32,710 nucleotides of DNA from Spirochaetia bacterium (GTDB lineage Bacteria; Spirochaetota; Spirochaetia; DSM-16054; Sediminispirochaetaceae), in contig JAIPFV010000026.1 in assembly GCA_021736475.1 (NCBI GenBank), positions 1 to 32,710 of the forward strand, written 5' to 3'. Positions 1 through 7,095 of this stretch are shown here, one piece after another. Under the pieces are notes generated by a model that worked only from the letters and a program-made list of their open reading frames with translations, was not told the DNA's origin and searched no databases. The position numbers and the translations under genes were made by a program. Position 1 is the stretch's first letter. Each line of letters starts with the position of its first letter.

Positions 1-308
1 AGCACCGCCTGACCGGTCTCATCTATCTGATAGCTGGTTTTAAGAATACTCAGTGCCAGGTACACGATATAGGCCGCTCCCAGGTAGCGCAGGTAGGTCT
101 CCGCCGCCGGGCAATACTGCATCACGCTGCCCGAGAGAAAAGCGCAGACCAGCATCAGTAGTGCTACCCCGGTAAAGATGCCCAGGCGGTAGCGGTGGGT
201 GGGCTGGAATCCGTACAATACCGCCAGATTCGCCGATGAGATGTTGTTGGGTCCGGGTGTAAATGTGGTTACCAGGACAAAGATGAAAAATGCGGCTTGC
301 TGCTCCAC
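1..308 (-). CDS. LysE/RhtB-family amino-acid exporter (partial, 3' end missing)
   Basis: The reverse strand reads MEQQAAFFIFVLVTTFTPGP followed by NNISSANLAVLYGF, and stays open to the window edge (about 102 residues). The early TPGPNN motif in a first membrane helix, then a second hydrophobic stretch (GIFTGVALLMLVCAFLSG) and a third (LRYLGAAYIVYLALSIL), is the N-terminal half pattern of LysE/RhtB translocators. These are inner-membrane exporters of amino acids or related metabolites, usually about 200 residues. I chose the GTG at 306-308 because an AGGAG lies six bases upstream and the TPGPNN motif sits where expected. It follows the SDR gene on the same strand after a 31-base gap, so the two are probably co-transcribed. 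The exported substrate cannot be told from this fragment. Confidence 0.85.
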   Translation of the reverse strand, partial: MEQQAAFFIFVLVTTFTPGPNNISSANLAVLYGFQPTHRYRLGIFTGVALLMLVCAFLSGSVMQYCPAAETYLRYLGAAYIVYLALSILKTSYQIDETGQAV

Positions 309-339
309 TTGAAGCTCCTTTTACATTAATAAGTTACAG

Positions 340-1092
340 TTAATAGTCACGGATATCGAGTACATCTCCGGTTCTAATTTCAGGGTCGTCCAGGGTTTTG
401 GCCAATGCGCGTCCGGCATCCTCCGGCGAGGCCAGATAGCCCTTTTCATGATAGCGGATAAATTTTGGCTTGTCCCGGAACTGTGTATCATCGGTTCTGC
501 GAATTTTGTCCTGCATCTCCGTATCCACTATTCCCGGTGCGATCGCATACACCACCACCGGCCAGTCCGCCTGCTGCTGCTCGAGCCCCGCAACCCGGGT
601 AAACATTTCCACCGCGGCCTTGCCGCTGCAGTAGCTGCTCCAGCCAAAGTATGCCCGCTGGGCCGCGCCGGAGGAGATGTTGGCCACCACCTTGCGGCCT
701 TGAAACTTTTGGCTTCGACCGATGAAACCGGCGGTCAGCCGCATGGGGGCCAGCAGGTTCACCCGCAGGTGAAACTCATCCTCCTCGAGGGAATGGGTCT
801 CCAGCGGGCCGATCGGCGAGAGCACCCCCGCATTGTTCACCAGATACACACCCTCGGCACGCTGCAGGTCCATCCGGCCAAAGAGCTCGCTGAGCAGCGG
901 TTCAATGGCCGCGCTCTCGGATAAATCGACGCGGTGAAAGGAGAGCTCACTCCCGGCAGCCTGTGCCGCCTTCAGCAGATCGGGGTTTTCATTCCGTGCC
1001 AGGGCAAAGATCATATTGCCCGGCTGCAGCAGGGCCCGGACAATACCGGCCCCGATTCCGCGACTTGCACCTGTTATAATATAATAGCGCAT
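340..1092 (-). CDS. SDR-family NAD(P)-dependent oxidoreductase (benzil/sepiapterin reductase-like)
   Basis: A 250-aa classical short-chain dehydrogenase/reductase, a cytosolic NAD(P)(H)-dependent carbonyl or alcohol oxidoreductase. Visible landmarks are the nucleotide-binding TGASRGIG at residues 8-15, NNAG near residue 87, a catalytic serine in NISSGAA, and the YxxxK pair as YCSGK, followed by PGIVDTEM. The overall pattern, including the long AL.Q(P)G start and the PGIVDTEMQ block, resembles the benzil reductase (YueD)/sepiapterin reductase branch as I remember it; the real substrate is unknown. Length is normal for the family. The start is supported by GGGAGG five bases upstream of the ATG. 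It is transcribed divergently from the J-domain gene across only 39 bases, and a LysE-type exporter gene follows it, probably in one operon. Confidence 0.85.
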   Translation of the reverse strand: MRYYIITGASRGIGAGIVRALLQPGNMIFALARNENPDLLKAAQAAGSELSFHRVDLSESAAIEPLLSELFGRMDLQRAEGVYLVNNAGVLSPIGPLETHSLEEDEFHLRVNLLAPMRLTAGFIGRSQKFQGRKVVANISSGAAQRAYFGWSSYCSGKAAVEMFTRVAGLEQQQADWPVVVYAIAPGIVDTEMQDKIRRTDDTQFRDKPKFIRYHEKGYLASPEDAGRALAKTLDDPEIRTGDVLDIRDY

Positions 1093-1131
1093 TCCATCCT
1101 CCCGGTTTCTATGCTATTCTTTTTTACAGGT

Positions 1132-1944
1132 ATGGAAAAGAGACCCACCCCCACTCCCGCCGATTTACTGCGTTCACTGCTTTCACAGAACAGCTACAGC
1201 CTGCGGGAGCTGGATCACTTTTACCGCTTGCTCAGCAAGCGCTGCCATCCCGATGCCACCGGCGGCACCGGTGAGGAGTTCATCGAGCTGCGGCAGGTGT
1301 ATGAGCAGGAGACCGCCCGCCTGCTGGTAGGTGCCCAAGCCGCCGCCCCCCAGCCCCAACACCAATCTTCGGACCAGTCTCAGCACCAATCTTCCGACCA
1401 GCCCCAAGCGAACCAGCAGGGCTCAGAACAACATGAGACCCCGGAGCCGGAGCCCTTCGACCCCCGGCAGTTGGTCCGGGAGGCCGGGTTTGACCTGCGT
1501 CTGCCGCCGCGGGGCTGCTTGTATGTGGGGTTGCAGGCCTTTTTCAGCAGCGGAATGTACAACTATCGGATTCGGGCCATGCACGGTCTTAAACGGCGCA
1601 ACACCACTATTTTAAGGACGATTTTTCACTGGAGCCGCCTGTACGACCCCGATTTCGCCGCCCTGTTCTCCGCCTACAGCCGCCACCCCCTGCAGTCGCT
1701 GTCCACTACCCAGCAGATAAAAAACTTCAGCTACGCCAAGCGCCTGTTTCTGGACGGGATTACCGGCTTTTTCAACTACCAGCATTCCGGACGCAGCGGA
1801 ACTGCTGCGGTGAGCCGGGACAAGTTTGCGTGGTGTTCTTACACTATCCGCCGGGTGATAAAAATTGATCATCCTATGGCAGCTCTGGCCGAGTGGTTCT
1901 CCGCCGAGGTGGACAAACCGCCTCAGTTCCGCGGCTACGAATAG
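1132..1944 (+). CDS. J-domain-like protein with Gln/Ser-rich linker
   Basis: A 270-aa protein. Residues about 8-60 form a J-domain-like region: a helix (LRELDHFYRLLSKRC), the diagnostic HPD tripeptide, then a second helix (EEFIELRQVYEQE). J domains stimulate Hsp70/DnaK ATPase. This is followed by a low-complexity linker (about residues 68-100) containing QHQSSDQ twice and many Gln, Pro and Glu residues. The C-terminal ~170 residues (from FDPRQLVREAG) contain no zinc-finger or client-binding domain of DnaJ that I recognise, so this is a specialised J-protein (class III-like) of unknown target. The start is uncertain: the ATG at 1132 has only a weak AGG nearby, and an in-frame ATG at 1111 would add MLFFFTG. 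I prefer 1132 because the J domain then begins close to the N-terminus. Confidence 0.7.
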   Translation: MEKRPTPTPADLLRSLLSQNSYSLRELDHFYRLLSKRCHPDATGGTGEEFIELRQVYEQETARLLVGAQAAAPQPQHQSSDQSQHQSSDQPQANQQGSEQHETPEPEPFDPRQLVREAGFDLRLPPRGCLYVGLQAFFSSGMYNYRIRAMHGLKRRNTTILRTIFHWSRLYDPDFAALFSAYSRHPLQSLSTTQQIKNFSYAKRLFLDGITGFFNYQHSGRSGTAAVSRDKFAWCSYTIRRVIKIDHPMAALAEWFSAEVDKPPQFRGYE

Positions 1945-2037
1945 ACCGGATGTCTGTGGGAGAAATACACCGACGGTCGACGCGGCGCAGAGGCCGGCTC
2001 AAGGGCTTAGGACTGCCCGCGGCCCCCGCTGAAGCGC

Positions 2038-2066
2038 TTGTACAAAGCTAACTTATATAGTAATAT
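2038..2066 (+). promoter_or_regulatory. Predicted sigma70-type promoter for the [4Fe-4S] membrane protein
   Basis: TTGTAC (2038-2043), a 17-base spacer and TAATAT (2061-2066). The spacing is ideal. A transcript would start around 2073, which is the ATG itself, and no Shine-Dalgarno sequence is visible. Either the mRNA is leaderless or the promoter or start is assigned wrongly. Confidence 0.45.
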
Positions 2067-2072
2067 TTATAT

Positions 2073-2537
2073 ATGAAAAAGACTCAAATTGCAATGCTGG
2101 CGGCGATGTTTGTGGTAATGTGCGGTCTGCGGCTGTGGTTCGGGCTGCTGCTGCTGTTCGGTCTGGCGATTGTGATGACCTTTGCCAGCGGGCGCAGAAA
2201 CTATTGTGCCGGCTATTGCCCGATGGGAGCGCTGCAGGACTACTATCCCGGCGGTTCGAATAGCGGGCGCCAAGTACCTAAGGGCCTGGAGTATGTACGG
2301 TGGCCGCTCTTCGCGCTGTTTTGGTCGTATCTGGCGTATAATATATTCACATCGTATGAGAACCCCACTGCTCTGTGGGCGGCGGTTCTGCTTCTGATAA
2401 TTTTAAGCATGTTAGCTATCTTTGGGCTGCAGACGCTGTATCGCCGGCGGATATGGTGCTCCAAACTCTGCCCCCTCGGGCAGGTACTGAAGGGCACCAT
2501 GAAAGCCCGACGCTTTGTGAACCGCAGATCCATTTGA
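2073..2537 (+). CDS. Small membrane protein with two Cys-rich [4Fe-4S]-type motifs (NapH/Fer4_5-like)
   Basis: A 154-aa protein. An N-terminal hydrophobic region (about residues 5-32) precedes the first cysteine motif, YCAGYCPMGALQD (about 45-57). Two more hydrophobic segments (about 75-92 and 98-118) precede a second motif, WCSKLCPLGQVLK (about 128-140). The C-x3-CP(M/L)G pattern next to membrane helices is the hallmark of the polyferredoxin membrane domain in NapH, NosR and CcoG-type proteins, which pass electrons at the inner membrane. Each motif here supplies two cysteines, so four in total could bind one cluster. The protein is shorter than NapH and has no soluble ferredoxin domain; partners are not evident nearby. 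No ribosome-binding site precedes the ATG. The stop codon overlaps a TTGACA copy just ahead of the aroA promoter. Confidence 0.7.
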   Translation: MKKTQIAMLAAMFVVMCGLRLWFGLLLLFGLAIVMTFASGRRNYCAGYCPMGALQDYYPGGSNSGRQVPKGLEYVRWPLFALFWSYLAYNIFTSYENPTALWAAVLLLIILSMLAIFGLQTLYRRRIWCSKLCPLGQVLKGTMKARRFVNRRSI

Positions 2538-2544
2538 CAGGCAT

Positions 2545-2573
2545 TTGACAGAGGGCCCCCTCCGCTCTAAAAT
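2545..2573 (+). promoter_or_regulatory. Predicted sigma70 promoter of aroA
   Basis: A consensus TTGACA at 2545-2550, a 17-base spacer and TAAAAT at 2568-2573. Transcription would begin near 2580, leaving a leader of about 23 bases that contains the GGAG of aroA. A second TTGACA lies at 2534-2539 as part of a short direct repeat (CATTTGACAG, 2531-2540, and again from 2542), but it has no well-spaced -10 of its own. Confidence 0.6.
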
Positions 2574-2602
2574 GATGTAAAAGAATTCAGCGGAGTAAGA
2601 AA

Positions 2603-3877
2603 GTGAAAAAAACGATATACCCTTCGGCGGTTGGCGGAAGTGTGTCGATTCCCGCCTCTAAATCTCATACTATCCGTGCAATACTGATCGCCGGGATGGC
2701 CGAAGGGACCAGCACCCTCCGCTTACCACTCGAATCAAATGACACCCTCGCAGCGGTGCGCGCCTGTGGAGCTTTGGGAGTCGATATCGACATGCAGAAC
2801 GATTCCTGGAGCATCACGGGCACCGCAGGTAAGTTGAGACCACCGGCAACCCCGATCGATGTGGGCAACTCCGGTACCAGTCTCTATCTTTTGGCCGGAA
2901 TGGCAGCGCTGGCTGATTTCCCGGTAACCTTTACCGGGGATGAGCAGATTTGCCGTCGCTCAGCAGCCCCGCTGCTTGATGCGTTACTGGACCTGGGAGT
3001 AGAGGTGAAGTCTGCCTCCGAGGGCTGCGCCCCGTTCACCATCCGCGGCCCCCTTCAGGGGGGCTCAACTTCGATTGAGTGCCCGACCAGTCAGTACCTT
3101 TCCAGCCTGCTACTGGCAGCCCCCCTTGGCAGCGGGGATACCGATATCGAGGTGCCCCTGCTCTACGAGCGCCCCTACATAGACATGACCCTCGACTGGC
3201 TGGATTCCCAGTCTATCAGCTACAATCGCAGCGGCTATCGCAAGTTCTCCATTCCCGGAGGGCAGCGCTACCGGGCTTTCGACCGCCGCATCCCCGGCGA
3301 TTTCTCCTCAGCTTCTTTTTTTATGGTAGCCGCCGCAATCACCGGCAGCCGGATAGAGCTCCACGGCCTGGATATGACCGATACCCAGGGCGATAAGGAA
3401 GTGGTCTCGGTACTGGAGAAGATGGGCTGCAACATAGATCAGGTCGACTCCGGTCTTGCAATTGAGGGCTTGTCCCGTGGCCTGCAGGGCGGCAGCTTCG
3501 ACTTAAATAATATTCCGGATTCCCTTCCGGCTTTGGCCGTGGCGGCTTGCTTCAGCAATGCGGTGGTGGAACTGCGAAATGTGCCCCAGGCACGTCAAAA
3601 GGAGACCGACCGCATTGCTGTTATGAAGCAGGAGCTCTCTAAACTGGGGGCGAACATCGAAGAGCTTGAGGACGGCCTGATTATTCACGGCACCGGCACT
3701 TTACAGGGCGGAGAGGTGGCCGGACACGGTGACCACCGGGTTATAATGGCCTTGGCGGTGGCCGGACTGGCTGCGAAGGGGCCGATTTCCATTGATGATG
3801 CTGCAGCGGCGGCGGTGACCTTTCCGGATTTTTTCAAAAACCTGGAGGAGATCGGAGCTAAGGTTAAAATAAAATAA
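2603..3877 (+). CDS. aroA: 3-phosphoshikimate 1-carboxyvinyltransferase (EPSP synthase)
   Basis: A 424-aa enzyme of the shikimate pathway. It transfers the enolpyruvyl group of phosphoenolpyruvate to shikimate-3-phosphate, the sixth of the seven steps to chorismate. Landmarks in order: PASKSHTIRA (residues about 17-26) near the N-terminus, GNSGTSLYLLAG (about 88-99) for the PEP-binding loop, SSAS in the middle, KETDRIAVMKQEL (about 332-344, the KESDR-type loop) and GDHRVIMALAVAGL near the C-terminus. Length is normal and the gene looks intact. The GTG start is supported by GGAG seven bases upstream. It has its own good promoter, so it is probably monocistronic; no other aromatic-pathway genes are adjacent. 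Confidence 0.95.
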   Translation: MKKTIYPSAVGGSVSIPASKSHTIRAILIAGMAEGTSTLRLPLESNDTLAAVRACGALGVDIDMQNDSWSITGTAGKLRPPATPIDVGNSGTSLYLLAGMAALADFPVTFTGDEQICRRSAAPLLDALLDLGVEVKSASEGCAPFTIRGPLQGGSTSIECPTSQYLSSLLLAAPLGSGDTDIEVPLLYERPYIDMTLDWLDSQSISYNRSGYRKFSIPGGQRYRAFDRRIPGDFSSASFFMVAAAITGSRIELHGLDMTDTQGDKEVVSVLEKMGCNIDQVDSGLAIEGLSRGLQGGSFDLNNIPDSLPALAVAACFSNAVVELRNVPQARQKETDRIAVMKQELSKLGANIEELEDGLIIHGTGTLQGGEVAGHGDHRVIMALAVAGLAAKGPISIDDAAAAAVTFPDFFKNLEEIGAKVKIK

Positions 3878-3881
3878 TCTG

Positions 3882-3911
3882 TTGCATTTTGTTGCTATCT
3901 GCAGGTATAAT
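3882..3911 (+). promoter_or_regulatory. Predicted sigma70 promoter of the NYN-LOTUS gene
   Basis: TTGCAT (3882-3887), an 18-base spacer and a perfect TATAAT (3906-3911). Transcription would start near 3918, leaving a short leader that contains GGTGG upstream of the ATG at 3934. It begins four bases after the aroA stop codon. Confidence 0.55.
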
Positions 3912-3933
3912 ACCCAAAAAGGTGGTCTATGCT

Positions 3934-4956
3934 ATGAAACGAGAAGCACTTGCAATTGTATGGGATATAGAAAATGTAACTCCGAGTATCAACTCGACCT
4001 TTATGAAGGGATTGCTCGAGTATGCACATACAATCGGGCGTGTGACAGCCGCATGGGTATACGGCGACTGGGCACGGGAGGGTCTCGAATCGACCGCTCA
4101 CCAACTGTTTGAAGACTCCTTTGAAATGATACATATACCCCGAACCCACCGCGAACACATCGATGTAATTTTGGGTTCCCACATACTATATCTGCTCAAC
4201 AGAGCCCCTCATATTCATAAACTCCTGCTGGTAAGCGGAGCTGCCCAATTAGCTCCGGCTCTGCGGGAAATCCGCAGTCACGATGTGGAAACAACCATTA
4301 TCTGCGATTCAAAAAATGCAGATGAAGACCTGTTGATACTGGCGGACAACTTTAAGGATTTTCGCGATTTGACTATCGCCCCCCTTGAAGAGGATATTCA
4401 ATCCACCGAGAAACCCACTCTCAGCGTAGAAGAGTCGTTCAACCTGCTGCGAGAGGCAATTCTGTATATTGAGAATGAAGAGCGCAACCCGACCCCGGAA
4501 GCCGTATATGTACGTCTACGCCTGATGAATGAGCGCTTCGATGAAAAGCGCCTCGGTTTTGATTCCTGGAGAAGCTATCTGGCCGAGGCGGAACGACGCG
4601 ATATAGTTCACACCCGCTTCAAAGAGCGTAACCTGGTGCTGAACCTGACGCCCCATGCCCGGGTCCCAGCGGAACAGGCTCTTCCTACAATTCTGGCGGC
4701 CTTTCTGAAGGCTGTTCGTGAAGCGGCTGAAAAAACCATTACCAGCGAAGGAAAAAAAGCAAAACTCCAGGATGTCGGCACACGCCTGCTCAAAGCCGAC
4801 TTAGATTACCATCAGCACGGCTACTCAAAGCTCAAGAAAGTAGCCGATGCAGCTGCGAAACGCGGGTTAGTAATAGTCTCGTTAAAGGGCAGTGACTATC
4901 TGCTGGATCTTACCAAGAAGGGGCGCGAGTATCTCGAAGCCCTGGGAACGCCCTAA
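3934..4956 (+). CDS. NYN (PIN-like) domain protein with two OST-HTH/LOTUS-type domains
   Basis: A 340-aa protein. Residues about 5-145 resemble a NYN domain, the PIN-fold RNase module: WDIENV (D11, N14) is the first acidic motif, HIDVILGSHILYLL (D77) the second, and LLLVSGAAQLAPALREI the third. Two winged-helix-like repeats follow, at about 163-235 (ESFNLLREAILYI...GFDSWRSYLAEAERRDIVH) and about 248-335 (FLKAVREAAEK...GYSKLKKVADAAAKRGLV). They match the OST-HTH/LOTUS pattern, which binds RNA or helicases. The usual SGDxDF acid pair is replaced by SGAAQL (residues 101-106), so nuclease activity is doubtful. The ATG at 3934 is chosen because it follows GGTGG by eight bases and places the NYN domain at the N-terminus. 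Its stop codon lies just outside the IS target duplication. Confidence 0.75.
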   Translation: MKREALAIVWDIENVTPSINSTFMKGLLEYAHTIGRVTAAWVYGDWAREGLESTAHQLFEDSFEMIHIPRTHREHIDVILGSHILYLLNRAPHIHKLLLVSGAAQLAPALREIRSHDVETTIICDSKNADEDLLILADNFKDFRDLTIAPLEEDIQSTEKPTLSVEESFNLLREAILYIENEERNPTPEAVYVRLRLMNERFDEKRLGFDSWRSYLAEAERRDIVHTRFKERNLVLNLTPHARVPAEQALPTILAAFLKAVREAAEKTITSEGKKAKLQDVGTRLLKADLDYHQHGYSKLKKVADAAAKRGLVIVSLKGSDYLLDLTKKGREYLEALGTP

Positions 4957-4959
4957 ATT

Positions 4960-4969
4960 AAATGCGTTA
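4960..4969 (+). repeat. IS target-site duplication, left copy
   Basis: AAATGCGTTA directly precedes the left end of the insertion sequence and recurs at 6317-6326 right after the other end. If the preceding T is counted, both copies are 11 bases. This is the signature of transposition. Confidence 0.85.
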
Positions 4970-4970
4970 T

Positions 4971-4991
4971 AGACTGTCCCGAAGCTTAGCG
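4971..4991 (+). repeat. IS terminal inverted repeat, left
   Basis: Begins AGACTGTCCCGAAGCTTAGC and is the exact reverse complement, over 21 bases, of 6296-6316. Homology stops inward of base 4991. Confidence 0.9.
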
Positions 4992-5051
4992 GAAAAATAT
5001 AAAAAAGCAATCACTGTGGTACAAAAATCCCTCCCCGCACTCTCAGTCCCT

Positions 5052-6194
5052 TTAACCCCTGGCGTACTTCGGCAGATACTCCCCGCCACACTTCATGGGC
5101 GTGTTGAACAGTCGAAACCATATTCCCCGCTCTCCCGCCTCTAAGGGAAGCAGCGAGGCAAAGGGACGGTGCACAAACCGCCGGGCCAAAAGGTTGTTCA
5201 TCCAGCCCATATCACATCCGGCCAAAGAGCCGTGGGTAATACCACTCTTGGGACTGTTCTCCCGGTAGGGCTTAATGAAGTTGTGGTGCATCCGGTAGAT
5301 GCACAGCCGATCCAAGAGACAACATACGTTCTTCGCAACATTGACCGTCTTGCGAACATAGTTGACCATATCCTTTCTCAGCTGCCGATCCATGTAGTTG
5401 ACCGAGAACATGGAGTTGCCCCGCCCCGGCTCCTTAGTGGATTTGCTGTGCAGATGCACCACCCGGCCTTCGGCTATGAGTGTGGAGAGGTTGTGGTTGC
5501 GGTACAGAGCTCTGGGGTAGGCCTGGTGGTCATCGCTGTAGAGGTACAGCGGATCCTTGGAGCTGCGCCTACACAGGCAGGCTATCTTCTCAGCGAGCCG
5601 GCAGATAGACTTCTCCACGCCCTTGCGGTCGGGGCGGCAGCGCTGGTCGAGAAAGCTGCGGTAGAGCCTCTGGGCGGCGCTCATGGTACCCTTGCGCCTC
5701 AGAGTGGTGAAGTCCATCGCGTAGAAGAACTGGCTCTGCATGCCGATGAGGATGTTTAGATGGTGGGGAAAGTACTTGCTTCTGGTGTAGCCTTCAAAGC
5801 CGTCGAAAGCCAGATCTTCATTGACGTGCAGAGTTTCTCCGGCCAGGCAGTGCTGGGCGAGTGACCAGCGGGCCATTCGAAAGATGCGGTTCTGTACCGA
5901 GCCGCGGGAGATTTCAAGGTTACGGGCCAGATCCCGAATGCCGACGGTTGAGCGCAGCTGGCGGAAGATCTGTTCGTAATCCACAAGGCGCTTGGCGTAA
6001 TAGTCTAAAGAGAAGCTCTGGGTGCTGAAACTGTGGTCGCAGTGTTTGCACAGGTAGCGCTGCACCGAGCCGAAGCACGCGGTATCGTGGTGGCCGTCCT
6101 TGCGGTACCACTTCGCCGGGTGCCGGCCTTCGTAGTGCATCGGGCAATCTGGTTGTGGACAGAATGGGGGGACAAATTGATAGCTCAAGAGCAT
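5052..6194 (-). CDS. Zinc-ribbon DDE-type transposase of the insertion sequence
   Basis: A 380-aa protein. The N-terminus carries paired cysteine motifs (CPQPDC at about residues 12-17 and CKHC at about 49-52), a zinc ribbon that helps bind the IS ends. A helix-turn-helix-like segment follows (TVGIRDLARNLEISRGSVQN, about 83-102). The catalytic core has Asp in EDLAFDGFEG, Asp in YSDDHQAYP, and a C-terminal block GRGNSMFSVNYMDRQLRKDM ending in YRMHHNFIKPYR. That last block resembles IS1/IS1595-type transposases, where the corresponding region follows the third acidic residue (here probably the Glu of KEPGRGNS). The start is certain: AAGGAGGT lies five bases before the ATG. There is no frameshift, unlike IS1 itself, where two frames are fused. 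Confidence 0.85.
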   Translation of the reverse strand: MLLSYQFVPPFCPQPDCPMHYEGRHPAKWYRKDGHHDTACFGSVQRYLCKHCDHSFSTQSFSLDYYAKRLVDYEQIFRQLRSTVGIRDLARNLEISRGSVQNRIFRMARWSLAQHCLAGETLHVNEDLAFDGFEGYTRSKYFPHHLNILIGMQSQFFYAMDFTTLRRKGTMSAAQRLYRSFLDQRCRPDRKGVEKSICRLAEKIACLCRRSSKDPLYLYSDDHQAYPRALYRNHNLSTLIAEGRVVHLHSKSTKEPGRGNSMFSVNYMDRQLRKDMVNYVRKTVNVAKNVCCLLDRLCIYRMHHNFIKPYRENSPKSGITHGSLAGCDMGWMNNLLARRFVHRPFASLLPLEAGERGIWFRLFNTPMKCGGEYLPKYARG

Positions 6195-6295
6195 GGGATA
6201 CCTCCTTGGGGTGTGGTTCTTACTTAGTAAGAGGAGGTAACTCTTTGTTCTGCTTCAAGAAATCGAGAATTTTTACCATATTCTTAAAAGAAATG

Positions 6296-6316
6296 CGCTA
6301 AGCTTCGGGACAGTCT
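6296..6316 (-). repeat. IS terminal inverted repeat, right; also encodes the NRDE C-terminus
   Basis: A perfect 21-base match, inverted, to the left end. Read on the minus strand it continues the NRDE gene frame and adds Asp-Cys-Pro-Glu-Ala before a TAG at 6298-6300. Confidence 0.9.
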
Positions 6317-7071
6317 AAATGCGTTAAAGTAAATGAGAAGTCGTTTACCCTGTTAGGATAAAAAGTCTTCTCGATAAACCGTACCCTATTCACCCGATCC
6401 ACCAGCAGTACCGTAGAAGAACGGGTTCCGTAACGGGGAAACTCAATTTTGATGGAAGCTTTGGCAAGTTCCAGAGCCGCCGAACGCGGTATGGTAGGAT
6501 CCTGTTGGCGCTTTTCATCCACAGCTGAGCCAAGCAGCTCGAGCAGGCTGTAGGGATCCACCCGGCCGGAGTCGATGAGCTGCTGCAAGCCTGCATGGGC
6601 CGTACGGGCTTTGGGCCAGGGCACATCAAGCAGGTCGTTGCTAAGCACATGAATACCCCGTTCAATCTCACGGGGTTGAGACTCATCGGCGTTGGAATAA
6701 TACCACAAGCTGTCAACATTCCCCATTACCAGGTTAAAGCCGTTGTAGAGGCCGTCAGGAGTCGGCTGGTGAAAGTACTCCGGCGCAGGGACAGAACTGC
6801 GCAGAAAACCTGACACCAGGCCGCCCCGTGAAGGGGCTTCCGGGCGCTGCTCGGTACCACCCCAGTAGTTTGTAAGGGCAGCAAAGCGGCCGCTTTTCGT
6901 AATGCCCAGCCAGGTGCCGCCGGCAGACAAATCACTTCCGGCCAGTATAGAGGAAGAACCCGGCCACCAGTGGGCTGCCGCAGTCGGACGCCGATACTCC
7001 TCGTCCCGGTTCGCAGCAACAATAAGCTTATAGTCGGGATGAACATCCCGACCAATTAATAACATGCACAT
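6298..7071 (-). CDS. NRDE (Tango2-like) family protein, 3' end remodelled by IS insertion
   Basis: A 257-aa protein starting MCMLLIGRDVHPDYKLIVAA then NRDEEYRRPT. The near-N-terminal Cys and the NRDE motif (residues 23-26 or so), followed by GSDLSAGGTWLGITKSGRFA (about 50-70) and ALTNYWGG, are the signature of the NRDE/Tango2 family. Its biochemical role is poorly defined; animal members are tied to haem or lipid handling. The start at 7071 places Cys at position 2, as in other members. An upstream TTG would add MSKEAGTVYLVY, but that stretch includes an IS-end-like sequence. No Shine-Dalgarno site precedes 7071. The last five residues (DCPEA) and the stop come from the IS inverted repeat. 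Without the IS, the frame would read THLI and stop at 4953-4955. The fold is probably undisturbed. Confidence 0.85.
   Translation of the reverse strand: MCMLLIGRDVHPDYKLIVAANRDEEYRRPTAAAHWWPGSSSILAGSDLSAGGTWLGITKSGRFAALTNYWGGTEQRPEAPSRGGLVSGFLRSSVPAPEYFHQPTPDGLYNGFNLVMGNVDSLWYYSNADESQPREIERGIHVLSNDLLDVPWPKARTAHAGLQQLIDSGRVDPYSLLELLGSAVDEKRQQDPTIPRSAALELAKASIKIEFPRYGTRSSTVLLVDRVNRVRFIEKTFYPNRVNDFSFTLTHLDCPEA
6317..6326 (+). repeat. IS target-site duplication, right copy
   Basis: AAATGCGTTA, identical to 4960-4969. On the minus strand it encodes part of Thr-His-Leu near the end of the NRDE protein. Confidence 0.85.
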
Positions 7072-7082
7072 GTACACAAGAT

Positions 7083-7095
7083 AGACTGTCCCGGC
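7083..7095 (+). repeat. Possible relic of a second IS end
   Basis: ATAGACTGTCCCG is identical over 13 bases to 4969-4981, the left edge of the intact IS. Homology then breaks. CAAGCTTA, resembling the inner part of the same terminal repeat, occurs just downstream at 7107-7114 and 7120-7127. It lies immediately upstream of the NRDE start codon. It may be a decayed end or chance similarity. Confidence 0.35.

Larger units (their letters stand above)
4970..6316 (-). mobile_element. Complete insertion sequence, about 1.35 kb, IS1/IS1595-like or unclassified
   Basis: The element is bounded by perfect 21-base inverted repeats (4971-4991 and 6296-6316, outer ends AGACTGTCCCGAAGC...) and flanked by a 10-base direct repeat. 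It carries one transposase gene on the minus strand with a full-length frame and a strong ribosome-binding site, so it may still be active. One extra T (4970) lies between the left duplication and the left repeat, so the exact left boundary is ambiguous by a base. Between the transposase start and the right end lies a perfect dyad, CTTACTTAGTAAG (6219-6231). The insertion point is at the overlapping 3' ends of two convergent genes. Confidence 0.9.

Noticed and set aside
448-924. Plus-strand open frame of 158 codons
   Set aside because: Antisense to the SDR gene; the translation is His/Leu/Pro-rich without motifs.
1361-1402. Repeated QHQSSDQ coding segment considered as a mobile or CRISPR-like repeat
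   Set aside because: Only two imperfect copies within a low-complexity linker of the J-domain protein; best explained as internal duplication.
1945-2072. 128-base gap examined for a tRNA, riboswitch or small RNA
   Set aside because: No cloverleaf or terminator was found. Apart from the promoter at its end, nothing supported is visible.
5169-5759. Open frame of 196 codons on the plus strand within the IS
   Set aside because: Shadow of the transposase gene; the transposase has zinc-ribbon and DDE motifs and a perfect Shine-Dalgarno.
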